This document shows positions 23,732-31,313 of a stretch of DNA of 33,240 nt, piece by piece. The stretch is taken from contig DBYC01000020.1 of assembly GCA_002310035.1 (NCBI GenBank), positions 1-33,240 of the forward strand. Direction: 5' to 3'. How positions within the stretch are numbered: the first letter of the stretch is position 1; each line of letters opens with the position of its first letter. Both the position numbers and the translations under genes were made by a program. The notes below the pieces were generated by a model that did no database searches, was not told the origin of the DNA, and saw only the letters and a program-made list of their open reading frames with translations. The DNA is from a bacterium UBP6_UBA1196. GTDB taxonomy: Bacteria; UBP6; UBA1177.

Positions 23732-25026
23732 TTACTCTCCCTCGTTTTCAGTTTCATCTGATCCGCCGATCAGTTCTTTGTGGTCCAGGAGAATTTCCTT
23801 TGCAGTGCCTTTTTTGTCGGCAAACTCGAACATTGACATTGCATACCACTTTTCATAATCTGGAGCCCAATAGCGGATTCCGGCCAGGCCGTATTCTCTG
23901 CCCCATTCGATCACGTCGGCATAAATTTCAGCCTGACCGTGCTGATTGTGCTTGTAGTTCTTTAACTTCTTGTTCCAGCCTGCGAACGGACCTTCCATTT
24001 TGCCAGACGGATAGGCGAATTCGGCAATAAAAACAGGAACTTTGAGCTCATGGTTTATGCGCACGACCGTTCTGGTGAGCATGTCCCATCTGTCTACCGC
24101 CATGGAAGACGCACTCGGATAGTAGCTTATGCCCGCCACGTCAACTTTGTAACCGTTTTCCGCCAGCGTTTTAAAGAAAGAGGCTGTAGCTCTAGGAGTG
24201 GAAACTACAGTCGCGATATGAGTCGAAAATTTTACGTTTGCCGAATCAATACCTAATTTGTCGTATGCACTCAGAACTCCTTTTTTCGTGGCTGCCAGCA
24301 CACGCGCCTCGTCTTTCCAGATATTTTCCTTGAGCCACCATACTGAAAATACAGAACCGGTATATTTTTTGATATCGGAAATTCCCTTGCCGGTAGCGGC
24401 AAAACCGAAATTCGCCTCGTTTCCGAGATTCCAGTTGTTTATCGTGCAGCCGGTAGCGAGAAGTTCCTCCGCTACAAAAGTGCCGTAAGCTTCCATCACA
24501 GTGCAGGCCTCGTCAACTGAAAGATCAGACCACTCTTTGCCGTTCTGCAGAGCATAGATCTCAGGATATTCCTCGAAACGCGGCTCCTGCTGTTTGTCCA
24601 TATCCATGTAGGTGTATGCCCCCATGATTTCGGGGTTTATCGGAATATCCAGCCCGGCTGCGATCTTGCAGAGCTCTATCGCCTGATCGAATGTATGGAC
24701 GTTGGCGTTTTCGTCTTCCTTGCCGTCGACAGTGTTGTCCAGAGTGACGCCGTCTTCCTTGTATGTTTTGTGGCGATTCGCACGAACATCTCGGTCGAAC
24801 CGAGGTCGCGGTAGATGGCTTGCAGCTCGGCGGGTGTAGTCGCTGTTTTATCACCGACAACAAATGAATAGCCGTCCTCGAACTGATTGAGGGCAAACGG
24901 GCTCAGCGAAAGAGCCACTCGGAAAGGATCACTGTTCATCGGCGTGTATTCAAGCTCGCAGGATGTACAGATGAGAGCCATAAACACAATAACCGGAATA
25001 CAGAAATAACTGCTGATTTTTTTCAT
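23732..25026 (-). pseudogene. GH53-like (endo-beta-1,4-galactanase-type) lipoprotein, interrupted by a one-base frameshift
   Basis: The ATG at 25026 gives a signal peptide with lipid Cys23 (LICTSC), then a TIM-barrel start (FRVALSLSPFALNQF and ELQAIYRDLGSTEMFVRIATK). At an AAAA run (minus strand, + positions 24766-24769) the frame changes to the one reading YKEDGVTLDNTVDGKED and onward to 23732. Adding one A restores a single 431-residue frame. The downstream part has a clan GH-A acid/base motif NNWNLGNEANFGF and a nucleophile-like VPVFIAEFAYPSG, reminiscent of GH53 arabinogalactan endo-galactanase. It may be a real mutation, an assembly error or ribosomal slippage on AAAA. It follows malQ by 20 nt. 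The GH53 family assignment is tentative; clan GH-A is firmer. Confidence 0.72.
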
Positions 25027-25046
25027 GTTTTGTAATCTCAAAGATG

Positions 25047-26555
25047 TTAATTCTTCTTATTTTCCCTGTTGAAGGCGACAACTATGCCGCGAAGCAGATC
25101 GGAATGGTATTTTGAAAGGGAATCTTTCTGGAAACGCCACGACCAGTTCTGCGGTCCGGTCGTTCCGGGAACATTGAAGCGGCAGTCTCCGCCCCAGCCG
25201 AGGACATCCTGAAGCGGGAAAAGTGCTTTTTCGGCGATAGAAGACATCGCAAGTCTGATCATTTTCCAGTGGATGTCATCACCGTTGCTTCCTAAATAGT
25301 GGGTCACAAACGATTTCGTTCCGTCTGAAAGCGACCAGAACCAGCCGACAGTCGTGTCGTTGTCGTGCGTTCCGGTGTAGCAGACGCAGTTTGTAGTAGT
25401 GTAGTTGTGCGGCAGAAATTCGTGGTCAGTCCCTTCGTAAAAAGCGAATTGCAAAACTTTCATTCCCGCGAATCCGCAGTTTTCACGAAGTTTGACTACA
25501 TCTGCGTCTATATCGCCCAGATCTTCTGCGACTATCGGAATCTTCCCTGCTTTTTTGAAGAGAGTTTCAAAAAGTTTTTCACGCGGGCCTTTTTCCCAGT
25601 GACCGTTTTTTGCAGTCGTCTCGCTTGCCGGAACCGACCAGTATGCGCTGAAACCTCTGAAATGGTCGAGTCTGAGAATATCATAAAGTTTCAGATTATG
25701 GAGAAAACGGTCGATCCACCACGAAAAATCCTCTTTTTCGAGAACATCCCAGTCGTAAAGCGGATTTCCCCAGAGCTGCCCGTCGGCACTGAAATAATCC
25801 GGCGGAACGCCTGCGACTTCCGACATAACGGCGTCATTCATCTTGAAAATATGCTGGTTTGCCCAGACATCGGCGCTGTCGAAAGAGAGAAAAATCGGAA
25901 TATCGCCCATGATTTCGATATCTTTTTCATTCGCATAGTTTTTGAGTTTTTTCCACTGCGAAAAGAAGAGCCACTGTGCGAAAAAGTGGCGGAAAAGCTC
26001 TTTCTCATGCGCTTTTTCAAATTCTTTCAAGGCTTTTTCATCGTGATTTCTGAATTCAGCCGGCCAGAATTTCCACGATTTTCCTTCAAAATTTTTCGTC
26101 AAAACCCTGAAAAGTGCGAAATCCCGCAGCCATGAGGAGTTTTCTTCGACAAAAGCAGTGAATTCCGGATAATTTTCACGGACTTTGTAAAAATTTTCAG
26201 CCGCTTCGTCCAGAGCTTTCGATTTAAACTCAATAACTTTCGGATAATCGACTCTGAAGTTATCGAAAACAGGCATAATAGCCGTTTTTTCAAGAAGATT
26301 TTCCTCAAAAAGCGAGTCCAGGTCGATTAAAATCTCGTTTCCGGCAAACGCGCTGAACGAATTATACGGGCAGCCGTCGGCACCGGTCGGTGTAAGCGGC
26401 AGGATCTGCCAGATCCTTATTCCCGATTCAGCCATAAAATCGACGAAACTATATGCCGCAGCGCCGAAATCACCAGTTCCGTAATTTCCTGGAAGCGAAG
26501 TCGGATGCAGGATTATTCCTGCCTTTCTCGGATTTATTTTCGTTTTTTCTGTCAT
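25047..26555 (-). CDS. malQ: 4-alpha-glucanotransferase (amylomaltase, GH77)
   Basis: MalQ disproportionates alpha-1,4-glucans, moving maltosyl or glucosyl units between chains in maltodextrin or glycogen metabolism. The 502 residues show all family signatures: ILHPTSLPGNYGTGDFG (15-31), ILPLTPTGADGCPYNSFSAF (51-70), the nucleophile in LRLDHFRGF (Asp297), the acid/base in VAEDLGDID (Glu344) and the stabiliser in TGTHDNDTTVGW. It has no signal peptide and is therefore cytoplasmic. ATG 26555 was chosen for the SD GGGAGG 7 nt upstream. It lies between a secreted DUF1566-type lipoprotein and a GH53-like lipoprotein, suggesting a glycan-use cluster, though no other maltodextrin genes are nearby. 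Confidence 0.96.
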   Translation of the reverse strand: MTEKTKINPRKAGIILHPTSLPGNYGTGDFGAAAYSFVDFMAESGIRIWQILPLTPTGADGCPYNSFSAFAGNEILIDLDSLFEENLLEKTAIMPVFDNFRVDYPKVIEFKSKALDEAAENFYKVRENYPEFTAFVEENSSWLRDFALFRVLTKNFEGKSWKFWPAEFRNHDEKALKEFEKAHEKELFRHFFAQWLFFSQWKKLKNYANEKDIEIMGDIPIFLSFDSADVWANQHIFKMNDAVMSEVAGVPPDYFSADGQLWGNPLYDWDVLEKEDFSWWIDRFLHNLKLYDILRLDHFRGFSAYWSVPASETTAKNGHWEKGPREKLFETLFKKAGKIPIVAEDLGDIDADVVKLRENCGFAGMKVLQFAFYEGTDHEFLPHNYTTTNCVCYTGTHDNDTTVGWFWSLSDGTKSFVTHYLGSNGDDIHWKMIRLAMSSIAEKALFPLQDVLGWGGDCRFNVPGTTGPQNWSWRFQKDSLSKYHSDLLRGIVVAFNRENKKN

Positions 26556-26585
26556 TTTTTCCTCCCGAAACAATCTCTGCATTGC

Positions 26586-26610
26586 AGAGACGTCATATTA
26601 TGGCGTCTCT
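26586..26610. repeat. 25-nt palindrome (AGAGACGTCATA / TATGGCGTCTCT)
   Basis: Two 12-nt arms with a single G-T-type mismatch flank one central T, between the DUF1566 lipoprotein and malQ. A second small near-palindrome, TCTCTGCATTGCAGAGA (about 26574-26590), adjoins it. No U-run follows on the minus strand, so it is not an ordinary terminator. It resembles dispersed palindromic intergenic elements with GTAGAGACG ends; that resemblance is from memory, not a search. Confidence 0.7.
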
Positions 26611-26630
26611 ACGAAGGAATGTGCAAAAAC

Positions 26631-27599
26631 CTACTTGACAACACAACGGACATCACAGTAGTTGTTTATATCGCGGAAAGAGACACCAGCTCCGTAATCG
26701 AATCCCACAAGCCACGCGTAATTCGAATCATCAGGCCGAAGCGAAGAAGACCAAAGGCAATATCTATCTCCGAATTTGCTGTATTCGACATTGTAATCAT
26801 CAGGACATGAATAACAATTTGCATCTTGACAACTCTCTGCCAGGCAGGTAACGCCGCTGTCTTCTCTGACACCGCAGCTGTCGATTCCATCCATCGGCGG
26901 CATCTGCGTGGCCGGACAATTCTGGATGAGTGTCCTGAGTTCGCTGATTGTAGGCAGTCTCCAGTCGTCGCCTAATATCTCATCCGAGTAGTGTTCACAA
27001 TGATCTTCAGCCTCCTCCCAGGTCTTGCTATCATCTAAGCCGGACCAAATCAGATCGTTTTCCGAATCATAGCACAGTATAGAGCTGTATTCGCCGCATG
27101 GCGGAAGTTTGGCACAACCCTGGTGATCCCAAACACGGTCTCTTGCACATTTGTAGTGGCAGACACCTTCTTCGGTGTCGTATTCCGCCGGGATTTCAGC
27201 ACTCCATGCGCCGTCGGTGTAGGTCTGCTCGTAGGAGGAAGCGCCGTTCCACTCTGCATTTTCAGGCTTGCCGGTGCACTCTGTGGTTTTGGTGCATGTT
27301 TCCTCGGCTGCATTCCAAGTTCCGCCTGCCGCACCGCATTTTTCAGCTTCTGTCAGCTCTGGTACGCTGTCTGTATCATCGTCTGACTGAGAATCCCCTT
27401 CGTCAGACGTTGTATCGGCATCGTCAGTATCCGAATCACCGCTGTCAGATCCGGTGTCTGCCGGCTCGGAATCTTCGTCTGTTGCGGTCTCGCCAGTGTC
27501 GGGCTCATCATTCTGATTTTCGCTTTTCGAGTCTCCGCCGCACGAAATCATCAAAACCATTGCGCAGAAAAGCGCGAAAACAACGAAAAATTTCTTCAT
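26631..27599 (-). CDS. Cysteine-rich lipoprotein with acidic tether and DUF1566-like C-terminal domain
   Basis: The 322-residue product has a signal peptide with lipobox MISC (Cys20) and GGDSK. An acidic Asp/Ser/Thr tether follows (about 30-80), then a Cys-containing middle part (88-168) and a C-terminal DUF1566/Lcl-type domain (about 176-319). Domain marks are LIWSGLDDSKTWEEAEDHC, DDWRLPTISELRTLI and the closing WSSSLRPDDSNYAWLVGF with RCVVK at the end. About 18 cysteines remain in the mature protein, suggesting many disulfides outside the cytoplasm. Such domains occur in secreted or surface proteins, but their role is not settled. It begins 26 nt after the leuD-like gene with SD GGAGAG. Confidence 0.82.
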   Translation of the reverse strand: MKKFFVVFALFCAMVLMISCGGDSKSENQNDEPDTGETATDEDSEPADTGSDSGDSDTDDADTTSDEGDSQSDDDTDSVPELTEAEKCGAAGGTWNAAEETCTKTTECTGKPENAEWNGASSYEQTYTDGAWSAEIPAEYDTEEGVCHYKCARDRVWDHQGCAKLPPCGEYSSILCYDSENDLIWSGLDDSKTWEEAEDHCEHYSDEILGDDWRLPTISELRTLIQNCPATQMPPMDGIDSCGVREDSGVTCLAESCQDANCYSCPDDYNVEYSKFGDRYCLWSSSLRPDDSNYAWLVGFDYGAGVSFRDINNYCDVRCVVK

Positions 27600-27625
27600 T
27601 TGTTTCTCTCCAAATAAATGCTTCT

Positions 27626-28132
27626 TTAAATGCAGTTGAGAAGACCTTTCTTTTCAATGATGTCCTTTTGTACTGTCGAGAATTTTTTGAAGTGACCTGC
27701 TACTTTGCCGTTATCAATAATTTCACCAGATTCGATATCAAAATCGAGAGTTTTGCCGGTTTCAAGCGCATCATCGGCAATATCGAGGATCTCGATCATC
27801 GGGAAACCGGTGTTTATGATGTTTCTTTTGTATATCGCGCCGAAAGATTTTGCTGCAACACCCTGCAGATTCAGGGAAATAAAGCAGTCGACCGCCTGCT
27901 GACGGCTACTGCCTGCACCGAAGTTTTCACCTGCGACGACGATCATTCCTGGCTTTACTTTTTTTGAAAAATCCTTGTAGCCTTCAAGGTTGTCGAGCGC
28001 GTACTGTCCCATCAGGTTGATGTCGACGATCGAAAGATACTTGTTGTGGAAAATCATATCGGTGTCGATATCATTGATAAGTTTTCCTTCACCATCCTTC
28101 AAAACAAAAATTTCAGCCGTAATTTTTTTCAT
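27626..28132 (-). CDS. leuD: 3-isopropylmalate dehydratase small subunit-like protein (LeuD family)
   Basis: The 168-residue product matches the short LeuD/HacB type (swivelling domain) of the aconitase superfamily. It has NDIDTDMIFHNKYL near the N-terminus, VVAGENFGAGSSRQQAV with the substrate-binding GSSR loop, and RNIINTGFPMIEI. With a large iron-sulfur subunit it isomerises 2-isopropylmalate in leucine synthesis; related pairs act on homoaconitate, citramalate or dimethylmalate. No large subunit is in the window, so the exact substrate is open. ATG 28132 was selected for the SD AGGAGG, rather than a long upstream extension to 28225. Confidence 0.87.
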   Translation of the reverse strand: MKKITAEIFVLKDGEGKLINDIDTDMIFHNKYLSIVDINLMGQYALDNLEGYKDFSKKVKPGMIVVAGENFGAGSSRQQAVDCFISLNLQGVAAKSFGAIYKRNIINTGFPMIEILDIADDALETGKTLDFDIESGEIIDNGKVAGHFKKFSTVQKDIIEKKGLLNCI

Positions 28133-28181
28133 TTTATTCCTCCTGAAAATTACCTCACACCTCTTTGACCTCACCCTTTTA

Positions 28182-28206
28182 TTCCCTCTCCTGTGTGGCG
28201 AGGGAA
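28182..28206. repeat. Short inverted repeat in the leuD-cysS divergent gap
   Basis: TTCCCTC (28182-28188) and GAGGGAA (28200-28206) form a perfect 7-bp stem around 11 nt in the 222-nt divergent gap. It lies in the leader of the leuD-like gene. A perfect TATAAT for that direction is at 28245-28240, without a good -35. Confidence 0.45.
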
Positions 28207-28293
28207 CGATTCGGGATACAAACAAATCAAAACCGTCAGATTATAATGGAAGGATTTTCTAAAAAAAGTTTTTAGGAGCGATCAGAAGTTTTT

Positions 28294-28321
28294 TTGAACA
28301 AAAATATGTTTTGCGTATAAT
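28294..28321 (+). promoter_or_regulatory. Sigma-70-type promoter for cysS and the serpin genes
   Basis: TTGAAC (28294-28299) and a perfect TATAAT (28316-28321) with 16-nt spacing lie 33 nt before the cysS start. No other promoter is obvious before the two serpin genes downstream. Confidence 0.65.
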
Positions 28322-28354
28322 ATTTTGTTTTTAGGAACTTTAATGGAGAGAAAA

Positions 28355-29788
28355 ATGCTTAGGATTTACAACTCGATGAGTGAGAAAAAAGAAGATTTCG
28401 TTCCTTTGAACGGCAAAAACGTCGGCCTTTATGCATGCGGCATGACGGTTTACGACAAGCCGCACATCGGCCACGCGAGGAAGGAAGTCGCGATCGACCT
28501 TATCGTAAATTATCTGAAATATTCAGGATATTCAGTAACTTATGTCAGAAATTTCACCGATATCGATGACAAGATCATTGCCCGTGCAAACGAAAGAGGA
28601 ATAGATTTCCGCGCTCTCACAGAAGAAAATATCGACGCTTTCTACAAAGCAATGGACGCTCTCGGCCTTGCAAGACCTGACGTCGAACCCAAGGCTACGA
28701 TGCATATTCCCGAAATAATTTCGATGGTCCAGAAACTTGTCGACAAAGGTTTTGCCTATGCGACATCCGACGGCAGCGTCTATTTCGCAGTCGAAAAGTT
28801 CAAAGGCTATGGCAAACTGAGCGGCAGAAAACTTGATGAAATGATAAGCGGCACCCGTTTTGATGTTGAAGAAAGCAAGCAGAATCCGCTTGATTTCGCC
28901 CTCTGGAAAGCTTCAAAGCCGGGCGAACCCAAGTGGGAGAGCCCGTGGGGCGAAGGAAGACCGGGCTGGCACATCGAATGCAGCGCGATGAGCACGAAGT
29001 ATCTGGGAGAATCTTTCGACATCCACGCAGGCGGCAGAGACCTCATTTTCCCGCACCACGAAAACGAGATCGCCCAGGCTGAATGCGCGACAGGCAAACC
29101 TTTCGCGAAATACTGGGTCCACAACGGTTTCCTCACGGTCGAAGGTGAAAAAATGAGCAAATCGCTCCACAACTTCATCACGGTAGAAGACGCGCTCAAG
29201 CAGTATCACCCCGAAGTTCTGCGCTACTTCATGCTCTCTACCCATTACCGCACGCCGATCGACTTCTCGATGGCGAATCTGAAAGATACCGAAAAGAAAA
29301 TCTGCTACTTCTACAACACTCTGAAAACTTTGAACCAGTTCGCGGCAAAGGCTGCAAAACCGGTCAGAAATGAAAAGGCGGTTGAATTTATTAACGAATT
29401 TAAAGAGGCAATGGATGACGACTTCAACAGCGCAAGAGTTGTTGCGGCACTTTTCAACCTCTTCAAGCATCTGAACGAAGTCCTTGTTTCCAAAAAGACG
29501 AGACCGACTCCGGACGAATGCGCCGGCTTTGCGGAAGCGATCAGGGAAGTAGGCGGCGTCATGGGAGTCCTTCTCAGAGATCCTGACGAAATAACAAATG
29601 AAATCAAAGAGATACAGATTGTGCGCTACGGTATTTCGAAAGACGAGATCGAAGAGATCATAAACAAAAGAAAGGCTTACCGCGCCGAGAAAAACTTCGA
29701 AATGGCCGACAAAATGCGCGAAGAACTTCTTGAAAAAGGAATTTCCATTCAGGATACACCGAACGGAACCGAGTGGAGTTTCAATTAA
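28355..29788 (+). CDS. cysS: Cysteinyl-tRNA synthetase
   Basis: CysS charges tRNA-Cys with cysteine. The 477-residue class I synthetase has the HIGH motif in YDKPHIGHAR (37-40), KMSKS (266-270) in GEKMSKSLHNF, and the zinc site from Cys28 (YACGMT), Cys209 (WHIECSAM), His234 and Glu238 (HHENE). The C-terminal helical domain ends in RAEKNFEMADKMREELLEKG and VEW-type residues (TEWSFN). ATG 28355 was chosen for the SD GGAGAG 5 nt upstream; an earlier in-frame start would include the SD in the gene. It is followed 22 nt later by the first serpin gene, probably in one transcript. Confidence 0.97.
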   Translation: MLRIYNSMSEKKEDFVPLNGKNVGLYACGMTVYDKPHIGHARKEVAIDLIVNYLKYSGYSVTYVRNFTDIDDKIIARANERGIDFRALTEENIDAFYKAMDALGLARPDVEPKATMHIPEIISMVQKLVDKGFAYATSDGSVYFAVEKFKGYGKLSGRKLDEMISGTRFDVEESKQNPLDFALWKASKPGEPKWESPWGEGRPGWHIECSAMSTKYLGESFDIHAGGRDLIFPHHENEIAQAECATGKPFAKYWVHNGFLTVEGEKMSKSLHNFITVEDALKQYHPEVLRYFMLSTHYRTPIDFSMANLKDTEKKICYFYNTLKTLNQFAAKAAKPVRNEKAVEFINEFKEAMDDDFNSARVVAALFNLFKHLNEVLVSKKTRPTPDECAGFAEAIREVGGVMGVLLRDPDEITNEIKEIQIVRYGISKDEIEEIINKRKAYRAEKNFEMADKMREELLEKGISIQDTPNGTEWSFN

Positions 29789-29810
29789 TAACTTTTTGAC
29801 GGAGGTCAAA

Positions 29811-31298
29811 ATGAAAAAGATCATGGCAGTTTTCGCGATCTTGGCGATGGTTTTCTTTGTCGTTTCGTGCGGCGGTGACTCGAAAGATGATGACAAAACC
29901 GACACAGGCGACACAACGGTAGACACAGGTGATACCCAGACCGATCCGACTGACACCGGCGACACCGGAGCAGATACGGGCGACACCGGAGCCGACACAG
30001 GTGATACCACGGCAGATACGGGCGACAGTGAACCCGACACAGGCGACACCACGGCCGATAGCGGTGACAGCGGACCCGACACTGGAGATACAGGAGAAGG
30101 CGGCAGCTGGGAAGCCAAATATAAAAAGGCTGACGAGCACGCAAAAAAAGTCTCCGAAAACGTCGTAAAAGCCAACAACGACCTCGGAATGAAGATGTTC
30201 ACTAAACTTGCGGCAGCTGAGGCTGGCAAAAACATGATGATCTCCCCGCTTTCGATCTCTATCGCGATGGCAATGAGCACAAACGGCGCGTCGGGCGAAA
30301 ACCTTGACGAAATGAAAGAAGTCCTCGGTTTCGGCGAAATGGAACTTCAGAATGTCAACGAGCAGTTCATGCACCTTATCGCAAGCCTTGTCGCAGCTGA
30401 CAAAGACCTCGCACTTTCGATCGCAAACTCGGTCTGGATGCGCGAAGATTTCTCGCTTGATGTCAAAGCGGCTTTCACCGATGTTCTCAGGGATTTCTAC
30501 GATGCCGAAATTTTTGCGGAAGGTTTCACTGTTGAAAACATCAACGCATGGGTTTCAGAGAAAACAAACGGCAAAATCGACAAAATCGTCGAGGAGATCG
30601 GCGAAGATGTCGTTATGTATCTCATCAACGCGATCTATTTCAAAGCTGCGTGGACGACCGCTTTCAACGAAGAAAACACCTATGAGGGAACATTCACTCT
30701 CTCTGACGGAACTGAATCGACCGCAGACTTCATGCAATTCACAGAGGAAGAAGATGTCCCGGAATTCCTTGCATACTATTCGGACTGGGGCGAAAAAGAC
30801 GGTTTTGCGATGATCAGACTCCCCTACGGACGCGGTGTTTTCGCATTCTACGGCATAGTTCCGAACTATGACAACAAAACAAAAATCGACGAATTTATCG
30901 CAAAAATCGCTAAAGAAGGCTTTGAACACTATTACTCGCTTATTACCCCGATGAGCGATTTCCCGATGAAACTGCCGAAGTTCAAATTCAAATACGAAAA
31001 ATCGCTTGTCGAAATTTTCAAGGAACTCGGCATGGAAAAGGCGTTTGAAGCAGGCGGACCTTTCAACAACATAGCCGAAGACCCGCACGATCCTATAATT
31101 TCGGACATCAAACATAAGACTTTCATTGAAGTCAACGAAGCCGGAACGGAAGCTGCGGCAGTCACATCCGTCGAATACAGTGACAGCGCGATACCCGGCG
31201 GATTCTATGCAGACCGTCCGTTCGTATTCGTGATCCGCGACGACAGAACCGGCTCTATCCTTTTCATAGGAAAAGTCGAGAATCCTAAGGCTGAATAA
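29811..31298 (+). CDS. Lipoprotein serpin 1 (probably inhibitory serine protease inhibitor)
   Basis: The 495-residue product has a lipoprotein signal peptide with lipobox VVSC (Cys20), then GGDSK. A repetitive Asp-Thr-Gly tether (29-95) precedes a full serpin domain (about 110-492). Serpin features include MMISPLSISIAMAMSTNGAS, LINAIYFKAAWTTAFN, the hinge EAGTEAAAV (443-451) and the C-terminal RPFVFVIRDDRTGSILFIGK. The small-residue hinge is typical of inhibitory serpins that trap serine or cysteine proteases. Counting from P15 (Gly445), P1-P1' is near Ser459-Ala460. SD GGAGG precedes the start. It probably acts tethered at the cell surface or in the periplasm (inference). Confidence 0.93.
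   Translation: MKKIMAVFAILAMVFFVVSCGGDSKDDDKTDTGDTTVDTGDTQTDPTDTGDTGADTGDTGADTGDTTADTGDSEPDTGDTTADSGDSGPDTGDTGEGGSWEAKYKKADEHAKKVSENVVKANNDLGMKMFTKLAAAEAGKNMMISPLSISIAMAMSTNGASGENLDEMKEVLGFGEMELQNVNEQFMHLIASLVAADKDLALSIANSVWMREDFSLDVKAAFTDVLRDFYDAEIFAEGFTVENINAWVSEKTNGKIDKIVEEIGEDVVMYLINAIYFKAAWTTAFNEENTYEGTFTLSDGTESTADFMQFTEEEDVPEFLAYYSDWGEKDGFAMIRLPYGRGVFAFYGIVPNYDNKTKIDEFIAKIAKEGFEHYYSLITPMSDFPMKLPKFKFKYEKSLVEIFKELGMEKAFEAGGPFNNIAEDPHDPIISDIKHKTFIEVNEAGTEAAAVTSVEYSDSAIPGGFYADRPFVFVIRDDRTGSILFIGKVENPKAE
29895..30095 (+). repeat. In-frame repeats coding the DTGDT tether of serpin 1
   Basis: A roughly 21-bp unit coding DTGDTGA-type heptapeptides is repeated with third-base variation, giving Asp-Thr-Gly-Asp motifs over residues 29-95. 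Synonymous drift between units shows that the peptide, not the DNA, is conserved. Confidence 0.85.
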
Positions 31299-31313
31299 AT
31301 CATGGAGGTCAAA

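Noticed and set aside
24766..24769. Programmed ribosomal frameshift in the GH53-like gene
   Set aside because: AAAA allows slippage, but there is no full heptameric slippery site and no evident stimulatory stem, so a simple indel is more likely.
24561..24896. Separate 111-residue gene overlapping the GH53-like region
   Set aside because: It is the third frame at the frameshift site; the two other frames join into a coherent glycosidase.
27098..27967. 289-codon plus-strand frame across the DUF1566 lipoprotein and leuD-like gene
   Set aside because: Spans two convincing minus-strand genes and their SD sites, and is rich in Arg/Cys as expected for a shadow frame.
28913..30280. 455-codon minus-strand open frame antisense to cysS and serpin 1
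   Set aside because: It overlaps two certain genes, and its SPVSAVVSPVSG repeats are merely the reverse reading of the DTGDT codons; no start context or family.
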